Numbered from the stretch's first letter, positions 33,829 through 45,403 are shown. The stretch: DNA of 64,000 nucleotides from Ctenosaura bakeri (GCA_948474755.1 CAOLHI010000966.1:124001-188000); one strand, 5' to 3'. Notes: generated by a model from the sequence alone, not told the origin. Translations and numbers: made by a program.

Positions 33829-34007
33829 CCACACTACACTGTTATAGTGCTATTATTCTACTTTTAACATCCTATGGAATTCTGGGGTTTGCAGTTTAGG
33901 GAGGGGCATTTAGAATTATCATCTAGAGAGCTCTTTGGCCTCAGGAAATTACAAACACCAGAATTCCACAGGATGTTGGAAGTAGAATAATAGCACTATA
34001 ACGGTCT
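33829..34007. mobile_element. Fold-back MITE copy h, right end truncated
   Basis: Left arm GACCATTTCCACACTACACT onward, TTTAGAATTATCATCTAGAG centre and right arm to TAGCACTATAACGGTC. The last 20 or so bases of the right terminus are missing. Abuts the BovB copy. Confidence 0.8.
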
Positions 34008-36786
34008 TCATCTCCGAAAGAATATCCTGATACAGTAACTATCACTCAAGAGTAGGATAAGCCAAAGAACAAAAACAATAGTGTCAAAACAATTTTCTAC
34101 TGAGGAGTCTTTTACACATCACTTTATTGGGTGATTTTAGATAGGGGTTAAAATTTTTCCCTAAAATTTAGGACTTTCTAAACATGCCATTCAGTATAAA
34201 ACACTCCTATAAACTCTGTAATATTTTTTTAAAAAAAACTCACCTAAGTAGGGCTATAATTCTTAATTCACTTCCCAAATTAGATGCACTGTAATTAATA
34301 GGTTGGTTTGAGAGAAATCATTCTGGGTATTGAAACTCAGGTCATACCAAAGATGCTTGCATGGTCTGTATTAATATGATTGTGCTTCTAATTCAGAAAA
34401 ATCCCAAAATCCCAAACCAAATCAGGCTGGTTCAGATGGAAATGACCAAATCAAAATGGAATTTCTCTGAAATAGACCAAATGTGAACCTGAGCACTCCG
34501 CAAGCTTTGTTAGCAATTTGGATCCAGAGTAGCACAGAGATACAGGCAACTTGTCTCCCCAACTTCTGCATATAAGACAGGAGTGGGAAACAATCCCTTT
34601 GGGGGCTGCACACACATGCATGCATGCACACATACACACACATACCACAGTGATCCTGGGAGGGCCACACCTCCCTATACACATATACCAAAAAGCTGAG
34701 GTGTTTGAAAAGCTCCCATACCACCTGGGGCAATTTTGGCATGTTATAAGGCTTGTCTAGCTTGCCTTAGGATCAGAAGAAGCCTTTTTAACTCAATCAA
34801 GAAGTCACTTCCTATTTGAGAAAAAGCCCCCCTCGGTGTAAAACAGGTGGGGTGAGAGGTAAGAATGCCCCCCCGAGGGTACAGAGAGATTTTCCATAAT
34901 TTAAAAAATACTGGAGGGCCTGGAAGCCCCACACTACCACCCTAGGTATAACAAAAACATTAGGGTAGTGTAAGATAGAAGGGAAAGAAAGGTGTGCAGT
35001 GGCAGCTTTAGCATCTAATCCAGAAACCGTTTTTCCAGCCAGCAACATCCCAGTGCTTGGGGGAGGGAAGTTGCAGTAAAATATCACGGGTCTTATCCAG
35101 TAACTAGTGCTATTTCCCTATTTTCTTTCCCAAAAGAAAGCATGTTTAAAGTGTTTTAGTGGAGATTGAGGAAGCTGGTAGGGTGCAGAATTGGGGTGCT
35201 TGCCTGGGAAATGCTGAATGGTCAAGTCCTTCTGCCCCCGTGTTCTTCACCCACCCTGTCCTATCCTTGATCTGACTTTGGTGACAGTTAAGCAGAAAAC
35301 AAACAGAATGTTTTCAACTGGTTTCCATTCATCCTTTCTTCCTAGTTTACAGACTACCTACTCCCTAATGACTACCCACCCTTCTTAAATTTTGTGAGTT
35401 TCTTGCCTAGTGCCATTGTCATGAAAATTCTTTAAAAATTCAAGAGAGTGACAAAAGAAGAATTGAATCATTCCCTCCACCAGATATGAACAGGCCCCTT
35501 TTAACTGAAATTCTGCACTTTCTTTAAAGTGTCTTCTCTAGTCTTCGTGTTATTTTTGCAAAAATTGCACATCTATACATCAAGGGTTAATAACATTCCT
35601 TTACAAAAAGTTGCAAAGACTGCTCTTGCACAAAATACCCTGCATCTATTTTTTATAACTTAACACACTCAAAGAAAATAAGAAAATAAATATCCCTGCA
35701 TACTTCATCGTGCAAAGAAAAACAAGTTAACAGCATTTTACTTTTTAAGACACTTAAAATACCATCAATACCCCACCCCCTACTGTCTGTCTTTGTATAA
35801 TATGGCTGAGATAATCCTCTTCATAGGCTGCAAAGTTCTCCTGGTTATGTCAAGAAATTTAAAAAGTTATCAACAGTGCTGTTTAAAAAACAAAATTTAA
35901 TGCCATGTAACATAAATTTTTCTGAACCTATTTGTCTGCAATTGGTCAGGTATATTCCCTAAGTTTTTACCATGCCTGAAGTTTTCATCCAATACTGATG
36001 AAGAGAAATATTCATGTGCATCAAAAAGGGGAAAGATACAATATAAATGGAAGAGTGTCTCCTATTTCAAAGAAGAAGTGAACACTTTAGTATATGTTCT
36101 ATTAATTCTCAGAATCAATGACCATCTGATCAACAAGCTATACATTCTCTGAATTAATGAATTAAAAATATACTCTCTTTGGGTTTCTTTGTAGCAGACC
36201 TATAATCCCCAAGCATATGCATTATAGCATTTCTTCTTCTAAATTACAGTATGAATAATTATTATTTGCACTTACTTTTACTTTCCTGCTTTTCTCAGGA
36301 GACTAATGTAATCTAACAAAGTTTCTCTCTTGAATTAGAATCCATTCACACAACTATTTCTTTTCCAAATGAACTTTGCAGTCATTTCTTGGGAGAGAGG
36401 GAAAGACAATGGAGCTCATTGGAGCCCTGCTCTTCTCTTCCCTACCCAGCCCAAACAATTGAACAATATAAATTTGCTTGCATTTCTTAAGTACACATTA
36501 GTGGAAGAAGCTCCTTCCATTTTGTTATGAACATGAGAAGAGCTTAGATGGACCAAACCAATAGTCTATTCCTTTCTATCTGATCCAGCACTCTGATTCC
36601 AAATGTTGTGACCAATCAGATCTCAGTGGGAAGGTGATAACACTGTCCACACTCCCCAATTGTTTTTGCCTAAGAAGTCAGAGACATATTGAAGACATGT
36701 CCAAAACACTTTGCTGCCTGGGATTTAATAGGAAATACCACCCTGCATACTTTCAGGCATACTTTCAAGTGTCTGCGCCCCAAATT
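34008..36786. other. Unassigned non-coding DNA
   Basis: Contains a (CATG)/(CACA)n-rich patch at 34608-34645, flanked by GGGGCTGCACA and GGGAGGGCCACACC. Two overlapping minus frames (106 and 77 codons at 34422-34742) run through it and are low complexity. 34815-35090 is GC-richer without a recognised element. 35470-35800 contains TTTTTGCAAAAATTGCA-type words somewhat like the old repeat. No gene supported. Confidence 0.4.
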
Positions 36787-36975
36787 GTTAATTATTGTTA
36801 TTATTGTAGGCATTGTTTTTATTATATTTGTACTACTAGGGAAATAGGCAAGGGTGCTTGTGAGAGTGTGTGAAACAAAGTCCAGAGTCACCCAGTGGAT
36901 TTCTATGGCTGAAATGAGAAACAAACCCTGGACTCCAGGGTCTCAGTCCAACCTCAGACCACTCAGCCATGCAAT
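36787..36975 (-). mobile_element. Sauria-type SINE, degraded
   Basis: Right part is clear: CAGAGTCACCCAGTGGATTT, GAAACAAACCCTGGACTCCA, and GTCCAACCTCAGACCAC read on the minus strand as the tRNA-like head and body. The left, tail side is AT-rich (TTATTGTTATTATTG) and poorly preserved. Confidence 0.75.
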
Positions 36976-37064
36976 CATGCCTATTCTTTAATCAGTTTTA
37001 TTCCAGATATCCCAAACATGATAGCTGCTGGCTTGAATGTTCCTGGGGTGATGAATTTACTCTT

Positions 37065-37225
37065 GAGCCATTTCTACACTAGCCTGTTATAGTGCTATTA
37101 TTCCACTTTCAACATCCTATGGAATCCTGGAGCCTCAGGCCCCTCCCTAAACTGCAAACCTCAGGATACCATTGGATGTTTCAAGTGGAATAATAGCACT
37201 ATAACAGATTAGAGTGGAAATGGCC
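37065..37225. mobile_element. Fold-back MITE copy i
   Basis: GAGCCATTTCTACACTAGCC to GAGTGGAAATGGCC. The centre is deleted (GGAATCCTGGAGCCTCAGGC) and joins the arms directly. Flanking trinucleotides (TTG on the right; TTG overlapping the first base on the left) are close to a duplication. Confidence 0.8.
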
Positions 37226-38066
37226 TTGGTTTTACTCTGAACCTTACAAGAGTTATTCCTTAAACACTGACTAGCTCCTTTAAAGTTCAGGCAAGAACAG
37301 AGTTGCTGTCCCATTGACCTGGAAGTCAATGGCCACAATTGGTTCTCATTCTGGAATCTTCCTGCTTTTCATATTGATATGTGTTGTGTGATTGCCTCTT
37401 ATAGAAACCTGAATGAGTTGAGGATTTTGAAAAAGAAAGGCAACCTCACAGAAGGAAAATTGGACTTCTGAAAAGTTCTGCAAGAAACATAAAAGATTCG
37501 GGCTGTGCAGGAAGGGTAGAAGAGTTTTGTTACACTGTGAATCTCAGTGAATCTTGAATGAGATGAGACTGCTAAAAAAATATTAAAGTCAAACAAAGAC
37601 AGGAAAGAATGGAATAATCTTAAGCCTATTGCAGTGTATCCCTGCCCCTTGCCTTTCTCTTTGACAAAACTGTGTGGCTATTTTATGCAATAGGTGACTT
37701 CTTCCAATTGCTTCATAGTGGTGCTCCATCCAGAACTGAGTCCCATTAATAAGCTCAGCCAGTGTCAATCTGTCACTAAAGTATCATGAAGCACTGAGGT
37801 TTGAAGGTTTCTAAATGTGTCCTGGAGATAAAGGCCTGTATTCTACCACAGTGGTATTGCAAAAATGTATACCATGGGTAGGAAGTGGCTGTCGGAATCC
37901 AGCCTGCAGTGGAGGTACTATGGGTGTAATTTCAGAATATGTTAGCTATATAAAACTAGCATGAATTAATTATAATGTTTTAGTGTAATAACTTTCTAGC
38001 ATTTGTTTGCTTGTCATTTTGGTCCTTGATTATGTATCTCCATGAAATGTGTGTCCTCAGATGATA
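37226..38066. other. Unassigned non-coding DNA
   Basis: No recognised element or supported gene. Confidence 0.4.
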
Positions 38067-38074
38067 TATTAGAG

Positions 38075-38455
38075 CAGAGTTTTCTAAACATTTCATGTTG
38101 GTGACACACTTTTTAGACATGCATCATTTCGTGACACAGTAATTCACTAAGTAATTCATTAATGGAGGCAGCCCCCCCACTCGAGCCTGGCCCACTGCCA
38201 CCTTCACCAGGGTCTTCCTCAGCCCAGGGCAGTGGTAGGAGAGGCAGCTCCTCCACCCTGCTGTGCCACCGGCACCTCACCGGGGTCTTTCTCAACCCAG
38301 GGCGGAGGCAGCGGCAGAGGTAGCCCTTTCACCTGGGCCTGTCCTGTCACAGCAGCAGGAGAGGTGGTGCCCTCCACCCATTATGTTCACACAACACACC
38401 TGCACACTGCAGGTGACACACTAATGTGCCATGTCACACAGTTTGGAAAGCTCTG
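38075..38455. mobile_element. Nonautonomous hAT, opposite orientation to 16724, with GC-rich core
   Basis: Begins CAGAGTTTTCTAAACATTTC and ends GTTTGGAAAGCTCTG. Flanks TATTAGAG (38067-38074) and TATTGGAG (38456-38463) match in 7 of 8 bases. Subterminal TTGGTGACACACTTTTTAGA pairs with the right end of the copy at 16724. The centre (38165-38392) is GC-rich with repeated CCAGGGC, GGGTCTT and GCCACC words and is not shared with the other copy, which suggests an expanded or captured segment. Confidence 0.85.
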
Positions 38456-38466
38456 TATTGGAGCTT

Positions 38467-38645
38467 GTTTCAATTTGGTGTTAAGTGCCATCAAGTCAGC
38501 CTCAAGTTATGGCAATCCTATGAATAAGAGACTTCCATGACATCTTGTCCTTACCAGTTCCTGTTAGGGTCCTGCACACTCAGGGCTGTGGTTTTCTAGA
38601 TTGAATCTATTCACCTATGATATGGTCTTTCTGTTCTCTTACTAC
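38467..38645 (-). mobile_element. BovB LINE 3' end, minus strand
   Basis: GGTGTTAAGTGCCATCAAGT then CAAGTTATGGCAATCCTATG and CAGGGCTGTGGTTTTCT is the BovB terminus in reverse orientation, parallel to 33306-33430. Only the 3' untranslated end is present. Confidence 0.75.
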
Positions 38646-38963
38646 CTTCACTTCATCATTATTGTATTTTCTAATGAATTATGACATATCACAATATACC
38701 CAAAGTACAATAGCCTCCATTCTATGCTCCTAGAATAGAGAATGCAAATTTCATTCCAATAATGATCACAGTCTGAGTTTGGAAAATACCCTTCTAGAGT
38801 ACAGCATGGGGTTCTTGGTGTTGTAGTTCAGGAAAGAACTTTTCCAAGCTCTCACCATAAGTAATATTTGAAAAGATTCCTTTTTCTTTTCCTGGTATTA
38901 CATGCATAGTTATGGACAGAACTGTATACAACAACTTACGGTAGGTCATTTCTGCATGACACT
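38646..38963. other. Unassigned non-coding DNA
   Basis: Nothing recognised beyond AT-rich sequence; the left part may extend the BovB copy. Confidence 0.35.
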
Positions 38964-39314
38964 GGGCCTTTCCACACTACATTGTTATGGTGCTATTATT
39001 CCACTTTCAACACCCTGTGGTATTCTGGGATTTGTACTTTACTGAGGCCAAAGAGCTCTCTTCCCTAAACTGCAAACTCCAGAATTCCATAGGAGGTTGA
39101 AAGTGGAATTATACCACTATAACAGTCTAGTGCAGATAGTGCCGCTATTCCACTTTCAACATCCTGTGGAGTTCTGGGGTTTGCAGTTTAGGGAGGGCCA
39201 TTTAGAATTCTCAGCCAGAGAGCTCTTTGGCCTCAGGAAACAACAAACCCCAGAATTCCACAGGATGTTGGAAGTGGAATAACAGCACTATAACAGTGTA
39301 GTGCAGAAATGGTC
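38964..39314. mobile_element. Double fold-back MITE (dimer), copy j
   Basis: First unit: GGGCCTTTCCACACTACATT through its right arm ending ACAGTCTAGTGCAGATAGTG at about 39139. A second unit starts directly with GCCGCTATTCCACTTTCAAC, lacking its first terminus, and runs to GTGCAGAAATGGTC. The second unit has the 202-bp class centre; the first has a different, partly inverted centre (ACTGAGGCCAAAGAGCTC). It is an insertion-into-terminus or recombination product. Confidence 0.8.
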
Positions 39315-40133
39315 TTACTGACAAGTTCTCTAAGATGTATAGAGAAAAAGTTACTCTGGGAGTACTTAAAAGCCACTGTACAAAGGCTAATAGCCACTTT
39401 ATTCTCCACACCCATACTAAATCAGTGGCCTTAAAAAAAGAAAGGAAAAGAAAAGTTAAATGCGATACTGCACAGCTGACATGAAGTGAGTAAAGGCAGC
39501 ATTTCAGAAAGGTAAATGCCACAGAAGCTTCCAAGTGCTTTAAGGAAAGGACTGTGGGTGAGAGATAAATTGGCTGCTGCTGATGTCAAAGACAGATCAG
39601 TGCTAAAAGCAGTGAGTCAAGGACTGCCAGTCTTCCCTGACAGGGAAAAAAAACACATAAAAAATCTTTGGGCCTGACAAGTGTCCCATTAACATTAAAA
39701 ATCACCTAGGAACCTATATAGAATATATGGATGCAATATGGATATGAAACCAACTTTTAAAATAAATAAATAATAAAGCTACTTGACAGATCACCTTCAT
39801 TCCACTCCCCACTCTGTGCTCCCATGCCTGAAATTTATTTACAAAAAATCTGATACCTTCCCTTACAGAATAAGTGGCTGAGGCATCTTAAAGTTATATG
39901 CATGTATTTCAACTTCCAATGCCCACAGCATTTTAATGAGTAATCATAAGAAACTTAAAATCCCAGAGCTAAACTACATGTGTTGCCAAATGTAACTTTT
40001 TGAAGCATATTGGAATTGTTCCGCATTTCCACTCCCTTTGGCGTACCATTTCTGCATCTGTTCACCTAACAGTTATCTTTATGCAGACTGGAGAAAGACT
40101 TCATCATTATATATCTGGCATCCTGTTGGTGAC
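39315..40133. other. Unassigned non-coding DNA
   Basis: Short A-rich tracts and no recognised element. Confidence 0.4.
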
Positions 40134-40950
40134 CAATCATGGAATAATGAGACCAGACACAGAGGACTGGGTTGAATAAGAGCCACTTTATTTAACCTAG
40201 AACCTACTTAAACTTTGTTGAATGTGGAAAGGAGCAAGGGGCCAGCAACCTAGTGTGGGATCAACTGAGGCAGGATGTGCATCTTAATTTCCTCCCCACC
40301 CTCGGCGAGTTACCTGAGCCCTGAGGGCAATCCATTAATTTAGTTGCTCCATGCCTAGCCACCTACTGGAAGGCAGACCTGAGGAACCCCAGCTCTAAGT
40401 GTCAGGAACTGAATTCACACATACAAATATAACAATGCATATACACTATTTATTAGGAGTGTGATACATAGTACAGGACTTCAGTGAGTGGACTGGAGGC
40501 AATTAGCAAAATTCAAAACATTAAAGGCAAAGAGTTTCTCATCCCACCCACAAGAGACCTTGGAGTTCTGGTTTAGCCTAGAAGCGCTTATCACTGCATT
40601 CCTAGCTTTGTTTATCTAATGGTCTCTGGTTCTCATACGTTGTTACAAGCAAGCTGCTACTTAACTCTTACTACATGTCCCATAACTAAAATATGGAGGG
40701 CTACCCAACACTAAGTCTCAGTACCTGAGAGAAGGCAAAGCCTCCAGGCCAGCTCCAAAGGTAGTCTTCTTCTCAATCTCCAATATTAAGCTAAAATTAA
40801 TGGGGTCTACCAGGCCTGTCAAGACTCAAATAGCAAGCTGAGCCTATTGAGGCTATGGCCAAACTGGGACAAACAAACCAGATGAGGAGGTAAAACAAGG
40901 TGTTAGCAAGCTCTGTAATGAAAATCCATCCCTCTCAATACCCCCTGCTA
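40134..40950 (-). mobile_element. Possible older LTR hosting D1
   Basis: TGTTGGTGACC at 40134 and TTTATT (AATAAA on the minus strand) near 40188 look like the 3' side of a minus-strand LTR. Sequence on both sides of D1 is similar in composition and unlike the flanks. No right boundary or target duplication found, so the call is tentative. Confidence 0.3.
40400..40710 (-). mobile_element. Short solo LTR D1
   Basis: A 311-bp LTR from TGTCAGGAACTG to ACCCAACA, flanked by CTAAG (40395-40399 and 40711-40715). TTTATT at 40449-40454 is AATAAA on the minus strand, setting orientation. It aligns throughout with D2 (45092-45403): GTACAGGACTTCAGTGAG, GGCAATTAGCAAA, CTTATC then CATTCCTAGCTTTG, TCTAATGGTCTCTGGTT. 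Confidence 0.85.
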
Positions 40951-41400
40951 AATTCTCATAGCTGCATCACACAGCTATAATGGAAATCTGATAGTGAGGC
41001 ACACGAATCAGCCCCTCCCCCTGCTAAAACTACATGGGACAAGGAAAACTACCTCCCAGACTGATGTATACTTTCCACCATTGTTTTTTTCAATCAAAGC
41101 ATCATCCAAAGAAGGAGTGAACAGAATGGTAGCTCTGCTCCCCCACGCGCACACATCTGATGTGAAGGCACTCTGTGACTGGTATAGTCATTGCTGGCCT
41201 TTCCTCTGCTGGAGACCAGCAAAGGCACATCTTCCCCCACAGTGCCTCATGGCACGTAGATCCAGATTCACATTAGTGACACATGCAGGCATAAGTTGCA
41301 CTATACCCAGCAAGTGATTCATAATGGTCATATCTAGCTGACAGTGGGATAAATGGAGTTGTGTATTTGAGGCTTTTGCATACATGTTAGTGCTTTGAAG
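40951..41400. other. Unassigned non-coding DNA
   Basis: Slightly GC-richer than average, no recognised element. Minus frame 41188-41547 (119 codons) crosses into the MITE and LTR to the right and is a chance frame. Confidence 0.35.
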
Positions 41401-41402
41401 TA

Positions 41403-42780
41403 CAGTCCTTCCTCCATGTTCATGGGTTTGACCTTCACAAATTTGATTATCCATGAGGCATGTGCTTGCATTGTTACTCTGTATGTTGGGGGTCCCAGGA
41501 GAGGCGCCCAAATAAAAGCACAAGTTGGGGAAATTAAGCTCGAGCACTCTCTTAAGCTAACGAGAGGCAGGGTAACTTTAGCTAGGATCTTTAACCGAGT
41601 GTCTATGGCTTCAAGTCAGAGAGCGTAGCCGGACAAGTTTTAAAGTAACAAAACTAACATATATTGAGAGATAAACAGAAAATAAGACAACACACACACT
41701 CACTAACTTGGAAATAGGGAAAGAGAGCTTTGGGAAATGGGTAATACGACACCTGGGCTCGTAGTCCTGGAGAGAAAGATGGGGTTCAGGGAGAGAAAGC
41801 TCAACGGGGTTCACTGATGGGAGTTCCTTCGGACTACCAGCAGCAAGGCAGGATGGAAGTCCAAAGTAGTCCGAGGAAGTCCCAAAAGTGGGGACTTTTT
41901 ATAGGGTAGAGTGTGCCTACAGGCTGTGCTATGCTCGGTGAGAACAAAGGAAATTTGGAGTTGGACAAAGGAGTTGGAAAAGATCAGGTTTTGCATGATT
42001 AGCTTAGCACTTAACGACAATAGTGTGGCCAGTACGTTGATGGCCCGACATAAAGAAATGGCTTGGCTCTTGGTTGTGTGGTTTTGTGTGGATAAGCACC
42101 AAGCAAAACCAGTTTGCAGGGAGGTTTTTCCCTAAAACAACGGAGAGGCTTAAGTTGCCTGCCTGAAAGAGGTTTGGAATGTTTACTCATTAACGGCCAT
42201 GCCCCAGATGTGCTTGTCTGGAGGACCTCTGCAAACACGTGGAGTAGGGTGGCAGAGAAAGGTCAAGCAAAGGCCAAGTTATTTGATATCAAAAGGATAT
42301 CTAGTGCTCTCACCCGACATATCATAACTGGAGTAACAGCATTTCCCTTCCCATCTTCCCATCTGTATTCCCTAGCATTCCTCACCCCAGGCTTGTGAGA
42401 CATGTTTAAAATGGACATCTTCTCCCTTTGAGTGAGCAAAGTTCCTTCCCCAGTACTGGAGGCGTGTCCTCTCTGCTATGTGGCTGCATATTCTGCTGCG
42501 TAATAGCTGCTGATTGGCCAGGTGTTCTCTTTGCTCTTACTCCTCCTTTCTCAAGATGTTGACTGGAAGTAGCTAAAACACTAGAACGTCCCTTTTGACT
42601 CTGTCTGAGGGGAATGTACCAGTAAGCCCTTTATCTTGTCTTTTTTTCCTGTCCCCCCCAGGAATGCTGGGGCCAGAGGCAAGGGAAGTAGGAGGGGATC
42701 ATGAGGGGAATTATTTGTGTTTTTTCTACTTCTGTGAGGGTTCTGTGCTTCAAACTCTCATGAATGTGGAGGTGACACTG
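41403..42780. mobile_element. Tigger/pogo-like MITE split by LTR B1
   Basis: Left terminus CAGTCCTTCCTCCATGTTCA (41403) pairs with right terminus TGAATGTGGAGGTGACACTG (ending 42780). TA dinucleotides flank both ends (41401-41402 and 42781-42782). It is related to 17829-18212. An 867-bp LTR with its own 4-bp duplication sits 69 bp in from the left end. MITE sequence without the LTR is about 510 bp. Confidence 0.75.
41472..42338 (-). mobile_element. Solo LTR B1, nested
   Basis: From TGTTACTCTG to GGAGTAACA, flanked by GCAT (41468-41471 and 42339-42342). TTTTTATA at 41896-41903 is TATAAAAA on the minus strand; the AATAAA site seen in B2 is mutated here (ATATATTGAG near 41661). Minus-strand end GGGACCCCCAACATACAG..GTAACA resembles LTR A, so A and B belong to one lineage. 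The frames at 41911-42135 and 42114-42398 are LTR sequence. Confidence 0.9.
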
Positions 42781-42782
42781 TA

Positions 42783-43779
42783 CACTGAGTAGCAAGAGAA
42801 TTCACACTGCCTCTATGCATTGCTTTTCAGCATTGTGCACTGCAATTGAAGAACGGGTTGTCAGCCATATAAATTTATTATTTTTTTATTTATTTAAGAT
42901 ATTTCTGTATCACATCTATGGAAGAAAAATAAAGACAATTAAAATGATACAAAGATTAAAAATATATATAAATAACAAATAAAGGCAAATAAAACCATGC
43001 AGACAAAAAATAAAGACAATTAAAACAATACAAAGATTAAAAACTTTTAAAACCATTCTAAAGCAATCCTAAAATACAGTTTTAAAACAGAGCCATTGCA
43101 AACATGAAAAGCCACTAATCATTGACCATTGGTCCACATAGGTTGTACTACATCGGTATTCAGTACAGGGTTCCTAACATAACTCTGCCATCAGATATTT
43201 ATGCTGTGCTGAAGCAATGTAGGATCTTGTTCTGCATGTGTTAATCTGCTTATCAGTACTGGATGTCTTTTTCACCTCTTCATGATTGTAAAATGGCTGT
43301 TTTTCTTTTTTTATTATAATATTTATACCCTGGCCTATGTTGTGGGATTGCAAAACAGAAAGGAGATGGAGACATTTTTGGCTAAATTACAAAAAGCAGA
43401 TGTAAACAAAAAAACCCAATCCATCTTGTTTTCATGCTGGAGGAGGCAACTTTCATAGATTGTGCCAACCTCTTGGAAGGCTGTGGTGACAACCTATCTC
43501 AATGAGAATGAGAAATTTTGCAAATATTTCTCACTTCCCTACCTTGCACTAGATGATAACAGTTGATTGCATGCCCATACAAGGAATTATTGGAAATTAA
43601 GGTAAAAGCCACTTGGTCTGAATGGTAAGAGAAGTTTCAGCAGTAGAATTCAGGACAGAGGTCAGAAAGTTGAGACCTGGCCGTGAAAAGCTCCAAAAGA
43701 AAAGGCCATAATCATAACAATTACTGGGGGAGTGAATTTTACCAGAGAAGCAGAGAAATTTTTAGCAAAAAGACAGGGA
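42783..43779. other. Unassigned, A-rich LINE-tail-like sequence at left
   Basis: TTATTTATTTAAGATATTTC then the ATAAAGACAATTAAAA..TACAAAGATTAAAA motif twice (42931-42960 and 43011-43041) resembles minus-strand L2-type tails. (ATT)n-like TTTATTATAATATTTATACCC at 43310-43330 is another. No gene. Confidence 0.4.
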
Positions 43780-43855
43780 GGAGCACATTTTGTCATGAAT
43801 CCCATCTTTGGGAGAAAGGTAGGATATAAATGAATAAAATAAATAATATTTGTTG
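43780..43855 (+). mobile_element. LINE L2/CR1-type 3' tail
   Basis: CATGAATCCCATCTTTGGGA then GAAAGGTAGGATATAAATG and ATAAAATAAATAAT: the terminal stretch of L2-like LINEs. Confidence 0.6.
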
Positions 43856-44850
43856 AGAGAGAAGTAACACTGACGTGCAGCAAACTGAATGGGGGAGAGG
43901 AGGGGAGGCAAGGAAGCCATGAGAGAAAAGTTTTGTGCCTCTTCAAGTAGGTGACATCAACTGATATACAGAGGAGAAAGTCTGGGAGGGATGACAAGAA
44001 GTTCATTCTTCAGTGTAATGAATCTGAGACAGTGATGAAACATCCAATTGCTTATGTTATATTACCTTGTGTTTTTCTTTGTGGAAGGCAGGAGTGCTAC
44101 ATGCTGGGAATTGAAATGGATACAGTATGTAAGACTCTTCCATCTCGCTATGTCCTCCATTCCAGCGGTGATGAAGGGTTTTTTGCTGTCAAAATATTAT
44201 TGAAATCTATGCAAGAAATATCAGTTGCTGATGTGAGATTGCCTGAAGAAGGAAACTCCAAAGTAGAAGGATAGACATGGGTGTCATCAATATATACATA
44301 ATATTAAAAGCAGAGCTTTAAAAAGTAACCTTTTTCTATATAACCCGAGTTGCATTCAGAAAACTAACTTCTCCAATCTTACACATAGCCATGCTGTTAG
44401 CAGTAAAGCATGCAACAATATTAAATTAAATAAGTAACTCTTTACAACACTTTTATGACAGCTAAAATCAGTTACCTGAAAGAACTACTTCACTCTGTCT
44501 AATGATGGGGCTGGCCCTAAAGAGCAGTCAGTGTGTGAAAGACCACAGCAAAGCAGTGTCAGAAAAATATATATTAAGAGCTGGAGATAGAGCATTAAAA
44601 GATGAACTTTGGCAGCTTATGAAAACTGCTAGGAAGGAAGTCAAAGAGCAATGCATTCAATGTTACATCTCAGGGTCATTTAAAATCAATCTTTTCATGT
44701 CTGCACTAAGATGTCAACATGACAGAAATATAATAACCAGAAGATAACTCTGAAACATGTTCAGAAAACACCAGTGTACAAAGAAAAAGTTATGTGAAGG
44801 TTATATGAAGAGTCTTGAAAGTTGTCGTCAGAATCTCAGATTGTTAAGAC
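43856..44850. other. Unassigned non-coding DNA
   Basis: Frames of 107 (43951-44274, plus) and 114 codons (43662-44006, minus) overlap without recognisable domains. No element identified. Confidence 0.35.
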
Positions 44851-44853
44851 TAA

Positions 44854-45055
44854 GGCCATTTCCTCACTACACTGTTATAGTGCAACTAATCAACTTTCAA
44901 CATCCTATGGAATCCTGGGCTTTACAGTTTAGAGAGGAGCATTTAGAATTCTCAGCCAGAGAGCTCTTGGGCCTCAGTAATCTAAAAACCTCAGAATTCC
45001 ACAGGATGTTGAAAGTGGAATAATAGTATGGTGACAGTGTAGTGCGAAAATGGCC
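44854..45055. mobile_element. Fold-back MITE, 202-bp copy k
   Basis: Exactly 202 bp, GGCCATTTCCTCACTACACT to GTGCGAAAATGGCC, preceded by TAA (44851-44853) and followed by TAG (45056-45058), a target duplication with one change. Centre AGAATTCTCAGCCAGAGAGC as in copy e. Confidence 0.9.
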
Positions 45056-45091
45056 TAGGTATGAATGAATAAAGTTTTAAAATCAATATGT

Positions 45092-45403
45092 TGTCAGGAA
45101 CTGTATTCACACACACAACTAGTACAGTGCAGAAACACTATTTGTTTGGGGTGCAATACATCGTACAGGACTTCAGTGAGAGGACTAAAGGCAATTAGCA
45201 AATTCAAAAGCATAAAATCCCAAGACGTTTCCCTCCCTCTAGCAAGAGACCTTGAAGTGGTGAGAGCCTGGCAGTGCTTATCAGTACATTCCTAGCTTTT
45301 GTTTATCTAATGGTCTCTGGTTCCCATACCTTTCTTACATGCAAGCAGCTATCTTATAACCTACTACATATCCCATTACTATAATATGGAGGGCATCCCG
45401 ACA
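45092..45403 (-). mobile_element. Short solo LTR D2, 6-bp TSD
   Basis: 312 bp, TGTCAGGAACTG to CATCCCGACA, with exact direct repeats ATATGT at 45086-45091 and 45404-45409. Aligns with D1. A 6-bp duplication fits class II (betaretrovirus-like) elements and differs from the 4-bp duplications of LTRs A and B. Strand is taken from D1; the polyadenylation hexamer here is changed (TTTGTT). Confidence 0.88.

Noticed and set aside
41911..42398. Plus-strand frames repeated at 51365-51574 as a gene family
   Set aside because: The similarity between them is that of LTRs B1 and B2 as a whole, and lies on the strand opposite to the LTR.
43662..44274. Opposed frames of 114 and 107 codons as genes
   Set aside because: No domain in either, they overlap on opposite strands, and lengths are within chance expectation for 64 kb read in six frames.
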